Positions 9,601-19,653 of a stretch of 64,000 nt of DNA are shown piece by piece. This DNA comes from Kingdonia uniflora. Its lineage: Eukaryota > Streptophyta > Magnoliopsida > Ranunculales > Circaeasteraceae. Position 1 is the first letter of the stretch. Each line of letters opens with the position of its first letter. Where the stretch lies: the NCBI GenBank assembly GCA_014058105.1, contig JACGCM010001948.1, positions 124,001 through 188,000 of the forward strand. The letters run 5' to 3'. Position numbers and translations under genes: made by a program. A model generated the notes under the pieces. That model ran no database searches, was not told the DNA's origin, and saw only the letters and a program-made list of their open reading frames with translations.

Positions 9601-10487
9601 AGTCTCTTTCCATCTCTACCAACTCTTTGGCAGTGGTGGTTTCAGAGGAGGGGGTGATGGTAGTGGAGGAGGGAGGCAACCAGTAGTAGTCTGCTTCTGT
9701 ATTTCCATCACATTTTAGTGCTTAGGAGACCTCTAGTTCAAGAATTTGGTTCTAGCATTGAGTTTGCAGCTTGCATAGTTTATATTTGAAGTTCGACTAG
9801 ACTTTAATCAAACTCATGCGAGGGAAGCTTGTTGTTGGTTCCAATTTTTGCTTTGCATCAGGGTGAAAGATTACTAAAGCAAGAAGAACTGGAGGAGTTG
9901 ATGCGTTGGAGTGCATGAATGACCTGTGACTTTTAAAAATAGGGAAAAACTTGTTATTTGTAAAGTACCTGGAGTTCGGTGGTGGATGGATAATATTTAT
10001 GTAGTATACCTGAGATCGATGTACTGAAAAACTTGTTATCTGTAAAATTGTATGTAATGTTTTCGATATGAATAAAAAGTTGTCATTCAATTACTATTGT
10101 TATGTTGATAGAAAATGTCTCTTGGACTTGAACTGAATTGTCTAGGATGTACGAAATGAATAAGAGTTTATAAATATTGGAAACACTATCGCTGTGATAT
10201 TCAAACTGAGATAAATACTTGCTGATAATGACGCTGTACGATTTTGTTGTGCGTTTAAACACGTGAGGGAGAAAAATTGTAGGAAACATGTAATCGTGGA
10301 ACTTCGAGCTGCTACAGGTCGATAGAATTATAGCTCTTGGAAAAATAAGCTCGAGTATGATGAATAATGTAATGCAGGTACTGGAGTGAAGGGATAAGTT
10401 CAAATAATCTATTTCAAGATTCTAAGGTTTTCTGTTACAAGATACATGGTAAAAATCACGTTTTAAGGGAAAAATGTGTGAAAGACG
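9601..10487. other. Antisense-region spacer between units 1 and 2, copy A
   Basis: This stretch aligns with 30130-30960 in element B, so it belongs to the element rather than the host. No protein-like frame is conserved between the two copies. It may hold untranslated or intronic parts of antisense unit 1. Confidence 0.4.
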
Positions 10488-10495
10488 TATAAATA
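10488..10495 (+). promoter_or_regulatory. TATA-like box of antisense unit 2, copy A
   Basis: TATAAATA lies 47 bp before ATG 10535. The same box stands at the matching place in element C (before ATG 26766) and, as TATAAATA, in element B (30962-30969). No transcription start is known. Confidence 0.45.
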
Positions 10496-10534
10496 AGGAT
10501 ATGATGATTTGTGAAAAATGGAGAAGAGATTAAG

Positions 10535-10828
10535 ATGGTGCAGACTCGATCTTAGAGGATTCGTCATGCCGCGGAAGGACGATTGACTATAAAGACTGCT
10601 GAAGTACGAGAGAGGATTTTTGGTGTGCTTGGTTATAATGCTGAGCTTCCAGTGAGGGAGTGTCAGCTCGAAGAGTTAGATATAAGGAGTAAGGAACTTG
10701 AGTATGCTCACTATTTCTATGAGGTATGCTTTTGGGAACTAGTGAGGGATTCGGTAGATCGAGAAGGGATTGTTGGTTTAATTGCTGAGGTTGAGATCGA
10801 ATTCGAAGATCTGAGGACCGACGAATAG
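10535..10828 (+). pseudogene. Antisense unit 2: 97-residue MVQTRS-type ORF, copy A
   Basis: ATG 10535 opens a frame of 98 codons including the stop, the same length as in element C (26766-27059). It begins MVQTRS, has a TAG at codon 7 where the other copies have Gln, then continues with RERIFGVLGYNAELPVRE and KELEYAHYFYEVCFWELVRDS, ending EFEDLRTDE. The central part is helical and charged. It shares the MVxTRS start with unit 1, so the two may be old duplicates. No known family is recognised. Conservation of length between A and C suggests it was coding while the family was active. Confidence 0.6.
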
Positions 10829-11150
10829 TGTGATTGGATGATGTCGTCCAGTTATGAAGGTTTTTCTAGATGTTGTATAAAGTGTTTATCATAAATAAAT
10901 ATAAGTTTGTTGGATGTAACAGAAAAGGTGTAAATCAATTGGATCCTCTATAGTTGTAAATACCGTTTTGAGACTGTTTTGGGTTTTTTTTTGAATAATT
11001 TTGAAAATTTGTTCAGCTTTGAAAATGACGTCAATCACTATAAGTATTATAAATAAGGACAGAGAAACAAAAATGAGGAAATACAGGACCTTCTAGTTTT
11101 GTTTTATATGTAAAGCTACAGAAATTTGATATCGTATAGAGAAAGTCATC

Positions 11151-11580
11151 ATGAGTGTGGGAAGGTCAGGAAAAGATATGGAAATAGAAGAGATAAATAT
11201 GTTAAAAAATGAGGGGAGGTGTAATGATGGAAAGGCAGTTTTATTGGAAAGGTACAAGATGGCTGACATGGATAGTGGAAAGGACGCCTCGGTTCCAAAA
11301 CTAAGGACGGGTCGTGCGAGGCACAATAACTGCCAGCCGCTAGAGAGAGAAATGATAAATAGTGCTTCTTCGTCACCAATTAAACATTTTTCAACTTTTG
11401 AAAATTTGGAGAGTACACAGAGAGAGAGGCGAAAAATCTGTAGGGGATTTGATAAAAAGTTTTTTGAAGGTGATCAACGGTTGAAGAGGGCAAAAAATAC
11501 TGGATCACGTAGGTGGCGATACAACAGCGTCGTGAGGGAATGACTTTGCGCTACTGCTGATTCTCATTCGGACACTGAAG
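11151..11580 (+). pseudogene. Antisense unit 3, exon a (basic N-terminus), copy A
   Basis: A TATAAATA box (11048-11055) precedes ATG 11151 by about 100 bp. The frame is basic and polar: MSVGRSGKDMEIE, RTGRARHNNCQPLERE, NLESTQRERRKI, then KRAKNTGSRRW. A stop near 11541 precedes a short remainder ending ADSHSDTEG at a GT donor (11581). The same exon with the same donor position occurs in B (to 32039) and C (27382-27808). The basic stretches look like nuclear localisation signals, but that is inference. Confidence 0.55.
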
Positions 11581-11769
11581 GTTAGTAGAGACGTATGCAA
11601 TATATATGTTTGTGCAAATCGTAATCGTATTGTTAAGCTAATCTTAAAAACAACTATTTAATGCAATCTATGTAATTTTAACATATACATAAAATATACT
11701 AAAGATATATGTTGTGCGTAAATGATTGATATATACAAAATAATGATAGGTACCTAAACCTGTATGTAG

Positions 11770-12577
11770 GTTGAGTGTAAGAGGCATTTGTGTAGGGTTG
11801 AAAACCTGCCTGTAGAAATTGTTGTTGAGATGGGTAGTTCATCTGTTAACGAGGTGTCGACCTCTGGTTGGACAATTGAGTCTGATAGTGAGGTGCGTGT
11901 AGGATTGGAATAATTTCTGGCTTTTCCTGGCCAATTGATATCATATCCTCCTGGTTATGACGCCTTTCGAGAATTTTGTAAGGCTAAGGCAGCTATAGGA
12001 GGGAAGTGGGGTAACTGTGCAGAATATGCCGGTAGGCAGTTTAGTGGTTGTACGGTAGCGACGGGGGAAGAGTATTTTTATTTGTTGGCTGACTTGGAAG
12101 ATGAAAATCGAGATAGGGGTATAAATGAATCAATCTCGTTAGAATACTTCGATGGGGATGTTCAGAGTGACCTCCCAGAGGGTTTTTTGTGTTACCTGTC
12201 ATAATTAGAGTATGGGTTGAGTCTTCCTCTTACCAACTTGGCGAAGGGGATTATGAATGCAATTGGGGCATGTCCTGCTCAATTGAACAAAAATATGTGG
12301 GAGGTTATAGCTGTGTGCGATCATCTGAGCAATAAATATGAAAAAGAGGGGAAAGTGAGGATGATAACCCCTGAGGACGTTTTGCAGTTTTATGGGGTGA
12401 AGAATTATAAGGCCAGTGGTGGGTCATATTTCTCTGCGAGCGCAACTTGGCGTCGCTTCTTTGATCTAAATTTAGCAGGTCGAACCTGGAATGATAATGT
12501 CATATGGGTGAAGGGTAATTGCCTTCAGAGATATGACGAAGAACCTTTGGACCTTCGGTTTAGAACTGAAAAATAAA
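11770..12577 (+). pseudogene. Antisense unit 3, exon b (putative gypsy-type transposon domain), copy A
   Basis: The exon follows TGTATGTAG (acceptor) and ends before GTAAGTATAG (donor at 12578). It encodes SSSVNEVSTSG, then FPGQLISYPPGYDAFREFC, then EEYFYLLADLE, YGLSLPLTNLAKGIMNAIG, WEVIAVCDHL and GNCLQRYDEEPLDLRF. Its layout (Leu-Pro-Leu, then short helices with an Asn-x-Trp, then a domain ending near a Trp-Val-Lys-Gly) resembles the putative gypsy-type transposon domain annotated in plant retroelements. Two stops (near 11909 and 12202) break it; copies B and C read through those places. Confidence 0.6.
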
Positions 12578-12660
12578 GTAAGTATAGCCATGCATAGATA
12601 AAATTATTGCTATATTTGAAATGATACTTGTAATTGATAATAAAATATTGTGCATGGCAG

Positions 12661-13865
12661 GTGTGAAGTTCCAAGTGGAGAGGATAGAATCATTATTGGA
12701 CGAAGTTGCAGAGGAGGCTGAGCTTAAATTTGTGTTGGAAGGACTCGGCCTTAGTAGAAAGAAAAATGTTGATAGTAGGTCGAAGAAGGTTTAAAAAGCT
12801 CAGTCGATCTGGTCGATGGCGGGTGCTGACGATGGGAAGTAGCAAGCAACTGGTGGGGAAGGTCGAACCAACTTGGCCAAGACCCCTGGAATAGATAGCT
12901 CGGTCATGTTGGAACCCCTTAAGTTAGGCTAAATAACTCAAAAATATCCAAAAAATGGATATTAAAGGCTTTGCCGGCCTCTAGTACCACTGGAAGTGGT
13001 GAGGTTGTTAAAGAGAAAAGGAGAAGGGTCGAACCCTCGGGGGAGTCACGGGAAAAGGTCACTGAGGGGTAACCTACTGCGGTAGATGATCTCAAAGAGG
13101 TCGAGGAATGGGCCAAGTTGGTGGCTCTCCATGGAGAGGAAGACACGAGCAAGATGATAAAATCATATTATGTGAAAGAGTTGTTTAATGTAGTTCGAGC
13201 TAATCACTGAGATCAATTTTTTATATTTTGTAGGTTGCTCGCCTAGTTAAGGGGATTTGGCTCGGCATTGAGGAAGAGAAATCAGAGCTAAAGAAGGGGA
13301 AGATCGAGCTAGAAAAGAAACTAGCTCGAGCCAAAATTGATACCCTGAAGGAAGCAAAGCAACTGGATGCTCTGAAGGTTTCCCATACCGTGGCGATTGG
13401 TCAGCTACAGGTGGAGGCGAGGGCCAATCTGGAGGAGATAGTGGAGGAGCGTGACAGGCTTGGGCGCCACTTGATATTAAAGGGCTATTCTGAGGCGGAG
13501 GTGGATGTTATTAAGGCGGACACCTATATTGAGGAGGGAGATGATGAAGAAGTGGAAGTGGTGGGAGTCATGGATGGTATGGACGATGTCTCCCATTAGA
13601 CGGTCCTTGGCAACCAAGGGGATGACACCGAACTCCCAGAGGGTGATAATGAGAAGGTAGGGTGGAACTGTGTTCTTGTATGAATGTTTGTAAACTGTTA
13701 AATTGTGTATATGGAAGAGACTTCTGTAGGTTGACTGCATTTTTTTTTATAAACCTCTTGTAGGCATTTAGAGAAATGAGTCTCAAAATAAAAGATCTAG
13801 AGACCGGGCTTGCCAGGGAAATAAATACCTCTACAGCCTTACTGTCTGCACAAGAGGAGCTGCAG
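12661..13865 (+). pseudogene. Antisense unit 3, exons c-e (disordered linker and first coiled coil), copy A
   Basis: Predicted exons by comparison with B and C: c 12661-13156 (after GGCAG; the donor GT is mutated to AT here), d 13234-13656, e 13764-13865. Exon c is charged and decayed. Exon d carries a coiled coil (KGIWLGIEEEKSELKKGK, then ARANLEEIVEERDRLGRHL) and an acidic stretch EEGDDEEVEV. Exon e codes for MSLKIKDLETGLAREINTS and ends CTGCAG before GTTAG. Several stops and a lost donor show the copy is dead. Confidence 0.55.
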
Positions 13866-14226
13866 GTTAGATCAGGATAGGTCTTTTGACTTGTATGCTA
13901 TATCAAAATTAAGCTACCAAGTAAATAGCATGTAGATGTAGATTAAAAATTCTGCTATTAGTTGTAGGAAAATAATACTAATATAGTGCATAGAAAAATA
14001 AATCCAACGCTCTTTATATAAAGTAGCATAGAGAAGAGCCTGTACCTTAGATTTCGTAATATACCTCATGGAGCGTTTATCTGATAACGTATCCCGATGA
14101 ATAGGAGTCTAAAAGTATTTGCACATCACAGATGCTAGAAATTACAATTTAGAAATGAAACATATATACATATGCATATTGATGGTATCCTGAATCGAAT
14201 TGTATTAAAATCTTTATATTGTCTCG

Positions 14227-15548
14227 GTCGAATTAGATTCAGTTCACTCGCGTGAGGACGATGTACTCGAATGTCATCTGGAATTTGCAGAACAGTTGGA
14301 AAGGATGACGGAGGCAAATGAGAACATAGATGATCAACACGTAAATGTGCATTTTAAACTTGTAGAGGTAACCCAGGCTGTTTCCGACCTTAATCATAAG
14401 GTCAAAGAGAAAGATGCCGAAATAGATAAGGGGCTAAAAGAGCTAGCGGAGATGACTGAACACGCCGCGAAGCTTCAAAGTCGGGTTGACACGTTGATGG
14501 TCAAGTGTAAGTCGGCTGAAATGGCTCAATACCGTATTCAGGCGTTAAAAAGATCGGAGAGACAATTTCGATATGATCTTCAAAATTGTAGAAACGAGCT
14601 GGAGCAACTGAGACATAAAATTGTTAAAAAGGACAACGAGCTGACGGTAGTTTGAGAAAATCTATTAGCTTCAGAAGCCGCAGCTGAACACTTGCATATA
14701 GCTTTACCTACCAAGGATATGGAGTTCCGGGAAATACAACGAAGGTGTAAAGATTTAAATAAGAGGGTGGCACGACTGAAGATCGAACTGGCATAAGTCA
14801 TCGTGCGTTCCAAGAAGGCCGAGGCTAGAGAGCACTCAGGGGAAGCAAAAATGAGGTTAAGGCTCCTTTAGTCCGAGGGGATGTAGTTAGCCTCTCAGGT
14901 CGAATTAGAGAGCTAGAGAGTGATGTATCTCGCATTTAGGGGCATGTTCAGAGAGGAAATACAAACTTAAGGGAATGCCAGCAGAAGTTGGATGCTGCTC
15001 TTATTAGAGCGAAAATCATGGAAGGGGAAATCAAGGCAAAAGAAACGTTGATGAAGAGGAAAGAAGAATTATTAAAGGATATTCCGGCTAGGGAAGAATT
15101 GAGCGCTGCAATCAAGAAACTTCGTGCCCAGGTAGTGAACATAGGGGCCCTGTATCTGGCTAAATCAACTAAATATATTAAAAAATTAGAAGAGTATACA
15201 GTTCATGATGCTTGGGTCGATAGGGAATTGGCTCATTAGAAGTGTATGTAAGCTAGATTGGAGTCACGTCTCGAGAAGGTGTGGGCAAAATTTGTAACGA
15301 TGGTCATACTTGACGCATTACGCTCAGACTTGTTAAAGTCGATTATTGCGTATTTTGTGGATGAAGTAAAAAGACTTGAGTTAAAACGAGATTTCTTGTT
15401 CAAAAGTCTGTCAGATAAGGGATGCATTTGCGGAGTTAACATAGATCGAGGGAACTGTCTGGCCTCCATGGAAACCAATTTGGACCCTCGACCTGCTAAT
15501 TTGATAGGAAGGGGCAGAATTGCTGTAATCCGTGAACTGAATGTTTGA
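14227..15548 (+). pseudogene. Antisense unit 3, exon f (long coiled coil, Cys motif), copy A
   Basis: Begins GTCGAATTAG; the acceptor AG is CG here but intact in B and C. Parts in frame encode heptad-rich helices: QAVSDLNHKVKEKDAEIDKG, RNELEQLRHKIVKKDNEL, CQQKLDAALIRAKIMEGEIK. The C-terminal part reads DLLKSIIAYFVDEVKRLE, then SDKGCICGVNIDRGNCL, a short Cys-rich motif conserved in all three copies. Stops near 14653, 14794, 15238 and elsewhere. The architecture resembles coiled-coil structural or motor-adaptor proteins, but no function is assigned. Confidence 0.6.
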
Positions 15549-15667
15549 CCTCTTGATGTAGGGGGAAGCACGGCTGACATTCCATTAGCAGAAAATAATT
15601 CCTTGAAATGTGAATTCGACCTGAAAATAAATAGTATCTGTCGCAGATACATTGAATTGGATGAAGG

Positions 15668-16455
15668 CTAGTATGACCTTTACCTTATCTTATGTCTGGT
15701 GGGGTCTTTGATATGAAATAAGTTTTTACATTTGTTTCACTCGCAGAAATGGGTTAAGTTTAGCCAAGTTTAAACTTGACTGAACTATAAAAATGTTGTA
15801 GACATAATGAAAGAGATGAAAGCTAGTATTACCTTTGCCTTATCTTATGCCTGATTGAGTCATTGATATGAAACAAGTTTTTACACTTGCTATAATCGCC
15901 AAGATTTAGTAGAGTCAGCCAAATCAAGTGATATCCTTGATCCAACCGTTATAAATTATCTTAACAAATTGAAGTAGTGGCTAGTATTATCTTTGGCCTA
16001 TCTGTTGTTTGGTAGAGTCTTTAATATGAAACAAGTTTCTACACTTGTTACAATCGCAGAGATTTAGTAGAGTCAGCTAAATCAAGTGATATCCTTGATC
16101 TAGCTGTTATAAATTATCCAAACAAATTGAAGTAGTGGCTAGTATTATCTTTGCCCTATCTGTTGTTTGGTAGAGTCTTTGATATGAAACAAGTTTCTGC
16201 ACTTGCTACAATCGTAGAGATTTAGTAGAGTCAGCCAAATCAAGTGATATCCTTGATCAAGCTATTATAAATGACCCAAGAAAATTGAAGTAGTGGCTAG
16301 TATTATCTTTGCCCTATCTGTTGTTTGGCAGAGTCTTTGATATGAAACAAGTTTCTACACTTGCTATAATCGCATAGATTGAGTAGAGTCAGATAAATTA
16401 AGTGATATCCTTGATCTAACTGGAATAAGATCGATTGTAAGCTAGTATTATCTAT
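15668..16455. repeat. Tandem repeat (148-165 bp period) of element A
   Basis: GGCTAGTATTA-type motifs recur at 15668, 15833, 15981, 16139, 16297 and 16442. Units share GAAACAAGTTTCTACACTTGC, ATCGCAGAGATTTAGTAGAG and AAGTGATATCCTTGAT. The array lies between the end of the antisense gene and the end of integrase, as in B and C. Copies 3-5 are closest to each other. Confidence 0.8.
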
Positions 16456-16639
16456 GCTTTAATCTATAAAATATGGTTGAATCTACGCAAGTAGAGAGAT
16501 GTTGTGAAAAACTTGGAAATTTCATTGATAAGTTTAGAATTTACATTGGATAGAGATGAAAATCTCACTTTTGGAATTAAAAAAACAAAATAACCAAAGT
16601 GAGAAAAGGAAATAGAGTAGTAAAATGCTTAACGATAAT

Positions 16640-17800
16640 ACCATTTCAGTCGCCTAGTGTTCCATGGATTTGAAATAGGGATTCTCTCTTCTGTAATGAG
16701 ATAATATGATCTTAGGCCCGAGAGGCCTGTGATAATGAACGAACCCTCCCAATTGTCGGTTAATTTTCCAGCGTGAAGCTCTTTGCGATGTTGAGAAATT
16801 TCTCTGAGGACGAGATCTTATATTTGGTAGGTACGGCTCTTGACTCAGTTATTGTACGATCTAGTAAGCATATGATGATATCGACCTAGGTTAGCGATGG
16901 CGCATTCCCTGGCTTCATCTATCATATTGAGGTTGCAGCCAACTCGAACACATTTTCCTCGTCAGTTAGCTCGTGATCATGAACTGGATGATGATATTCA
17001 GAAGGAATGACAATCTCAGTGCCATAAGTAAGGAGGAATGGGGTACACCCGGTTGATTGTCGGGGAATGGTTCGATATGCCCATCGGACATGAGGCAGCT
17101 CGCGAACCCAATTCCCTTTTTTTTGTGAGTGAAGCCTTTTTTTAAGTCTATCTACGTTGGTTTTGTTGGTGATTTTGGCTTGGCCATTGCCTTGAGGATA
17201 GTAAGGATTTGACGGTGAGTGGATGATATTGTGGTAGTTTAAGAAGGTCACGACTTTATCTCCCATAAATTAGGACCCGTTATCGATACGAATTAGGTGG
17301 GGGCACTCAAACCGAGTGATTATGTGGTTCTAAATAAAAGAGATGACATCTTTTTCTCTGGTTCAACATAGTGGAACTGCTTCTACCCATTTTCTAAAAT
17401 AATTGGCAGCTACGAGTAGGTGATGACGGTTACCTGGAGAGTTAGGGAACTCGCCGACGAGATCTAGTACCCATCTTTTGAATGGCCAGCAAACCTTGCT
17501 TGCATGGAGCTCGAGCGCAGGGGCGCGTATCATATGTCTATGTCTTTAGCAGGTATCGTATCTGCTGGAGTACTCCTCTGCTTGCTTACGCATGCCGGGC
17601 CAGAATGATCCTTGAGTGATATCTCTATTTTCTAATGATCTGCCAGTGGCATGGGAGTAACAAGTTCCTTCATGTAATTCTCAGAGGAGTTCATCTGCTT
17701 TTGATTTGGAGAGGCACTTGAGGTAAGGCCCTATGACGAAAAGGCGATATAGCATACCATTTTGATTAGTGTAGTACTTTGAGTTGTTGATCAGCTGTAG
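16640..17800 (-). pseudogene. Integrase of unit A (decayed)
   Basis: The minus strand encodes the Ty3 integrase core end at 16922-17266: NYHNIIHSPSNPYYPQGNGQ, then WVRELPHVRWAYRT and TPFLLTYGTE. The third catalytic acidic residue (Glu after Gly-Gln-Ala) is Lys. Downstream (16640-16920) is a degenerate C-terminal domain, and upstream (17280-17800) the zinc-binding and first core part, broken by stops. Its order after aRH fits Tat elements. Confidence 0.75.
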
Positions 17801-17859
17801 GCATTCTTTTGGATCTGCTAGGAGTGGTCCATTACAATTATTGTCGACTCCGAGGTAGA

Positions 17860-18402
17860 CTAAGAAAGGCTTTCGCCAATCATCATCTCCCCCTTTATCG
17901 CCCCCAGTGTTGATCGTGCATATAGAAATGCAATCAATATTGGGGGATAAATGATTTCGAATTGGTGATATCGAGCTTCTGTACCCAAGACCCCGGCTAT
18001 ATATACCAAGGAATCAGCGTGTGTATTTTTACCTCGAGGAATATAATCGAGAGTCGCTTTCGCGAACTTGCTCATCCTATCTGTAACGAGGGCTGTGTAT
18101 TCGATCATCTTCCCATTCTTTTTGTATTGATCTGAGTAGTGGTGGACGATGAGTAGTGAATCTGTGTAAACTGAGAGCTCAGGGATATTGAGCTCAAGAG
18201 CGAGGTTGAGTCCATGAATGAGAGTTTCATACTCGATGACGTTATTTGAGGCCTTAAAATCCAAGTAGATTAATTTCTCAATTCTGTCATTGGAAGGTGT
18301 AATCAAAACGATCCCGATTCCTAACCCTGTGGGTCCTGCTGATCTATCTGTGAGAAGCCTCCACCCTGATGTAGTGATCCATTCAGCTCGTTCGTCGAAT
18401 AT
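17860..18402 (-). pseudogene. Second RNase H (aRH, RVT_3 type) of unit A
   Basis: Encodes GIVLITPSNDRIEKLIYLDF, NNVIEYETLIHGLNLALEL, VYTDSLLIVHHYSDQY and PRGKNTHADSLVYIAG. This is the archaeal-like RNase H with Glu (IEYE), Asp (YTDS) and Asp (HADS) retained; the first Asp is replaced (TDRSAG in place of a Val-Asp-Gly). A second RNase H between RT and integrase is a known mark of the Tat lineage of plant Ty3/gypsy elements. Confidence 0.75.
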
Positions 18403-18776
18403 CTTTGGGGGTGGATCCTCGAGGTTAAAGTTGTGAGCATGTCTTGATGAATTACTTCTGTAGTTGGTCGAATGTGTAGATGGAGTCCTCAGAGAGAGAA
18501 TGGAACCATCGGAGTGGTTCCTCCTGTAGACTTGTGGCGAACAGACAGTAACCCTGTGGGTCCTGCTGATCTATCTGTGAGAAGCCTCCACCCTGATGTA
18601 GTGATCCATTCAGCTCGTTCGTCGAATATCTTTGGGGGTGGATCCTCGAGGTTAAAGTTGTGAGCATGTCTTGATGAATTACTTCTGTAGTTGGTCGAAT
18701 GTGTAGATGGAGTCCTCAGAGAGAGAATGGAACCATCGGAGTGGTTCCTCCTGTAGACTTGTGGCGAACAGACGGT
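18323..18776. repeat. 227-bp tandem duplication across a deletion junction
   Basis: The segment 18323-18549 is repeated at 18550-18776 almost base for base (AACCCTGTGGGTCCTGCTGA starts both). Each copy joins aRH sequence to gag sequence at GGATCCTCGAGG, where C has about 2.5 kb of RT, protease and gag in between. The duplication therefore happened after the deletion. Confidence 0.85.
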
Positions 18777-19581
18777 AGAGGATGTGATTGAGATTGGAGT
18801 ACAACTCTAATGAATCACGGTATTGTTGAATGTGCTCTTTTGGGTCAGTACCTTTGTATTTGCGAATTTTGGGAGTATGGAAACCTTTCGGTATCTCCAT
18901 ATCGAATAGTTCATTGGCAATCGGACTTCCTTGTAACTTTGTAATATCGCTGATAGTACCCATAATTTGTGCTTCGATCAACTCCTTAATCCGTTGGTCC
19001 ATATTCTCTTTATGATGTAATGGCGTGTTGGCTGGATTGCTGGACGATCTAGCTGTGGATGATGAGTGCCCATACCTTCACTTAGGCGATCTCGCGCTGG
19101 AACTTGATGTGGAGGTCACTGATTTTCTCATGGAAGATGGAAATTTGGTGACCTCGACTGATTTCGGATTAAGCTTTTCCCCCTAAATGGATGGGGGGCT
19201 GTAATTCGTGCTGTAGATTCATGTAAATTGCTTTACTGACAACTCCTGAAGTCCCAATCTTTCCCTTGCAGAAATACGAGAGGTCTCTGGAAGCTGATCA
19301 GGACCTCTAGCTGGAATGGCCTGCTGCATATTTTATAGAGCCTCTAGGGCAGTCTGTATTGTTGTCATCTGATCTTTATGCCATTTGAGCACTGTCAAAC
19401 GAGCTTGTCGTTCTGCATCGAGCTCTTTTTCCTGGAGCTCCTGATTCTTTGTTAACTGGAGTTCAAGTTTGGCGCATTTCTCTGTCTCAGCGTTGAGATT
19501 CGCCTATAACTCTGTGAGCTACTCTGGCTCTATAGAAACTTTAAGCTGAGTTCCAGTGGCCGGTCGTCTGGAAGTAACCAT
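18440..19581 (-). pseudogene. gag: gag of unit A (decayed, partly duplicated)
   Basis: ATG 19581 (minus) opens MVTSRRPATGTQLKVSIEPE and stops. 18679-19002 keeps MDQRIKELIEAQIMG, then MEIPKGFHTPKIRKYKGTDP and LQEEPLRWFHSLSEDSIYTF, the retrotransposon gag domain. The middle is frameshifted. The C-terminal gag, protease and RT are deleted. Compare the longer gag frame of element C (51504-52409). Confidence 0.75.
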
Positions 19582-19635
19582 AGTTGAAAGTTGTAGTGAA
19601 AGACTGCTTTTGGATATCGTAGAAATATAATCTTT

Positions 19636-19651
19636 CCCACAGACGGCACCA
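19636..19651 (-). other. Primer binding site of unit A
   Basis: Minus strand TGGTGCCGTCTGTGGG lies two bases inside the LTR. B reads TGGCACCGTCTATGGG and C TGGCGCCGTCTGTGGG. The first nine bases of C match the complement of plant tRNA-Asp 3' ends as I know them. The assignment is tentative; the position is well supported by three copies. Confidence 0.6.
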
Positions 19652-19653
19652 AA

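Noticed and set aside
10083..10403. Minus-strand frame of 106 codons in the antisense-region spacer of unit A
   Set aside because: No domain-like pattern, and the frame is not kept in the equivalent region of element B.
15236..15652. Minus-strand 138-codon frame opposite exon f of unit A
   Set aside because: Shadow of the coiled-coil gene: heptad-rich coding DNA leaves open Ser/Leu-rich frames on the other strand, as also at 35587-35901 and 45762-46037.
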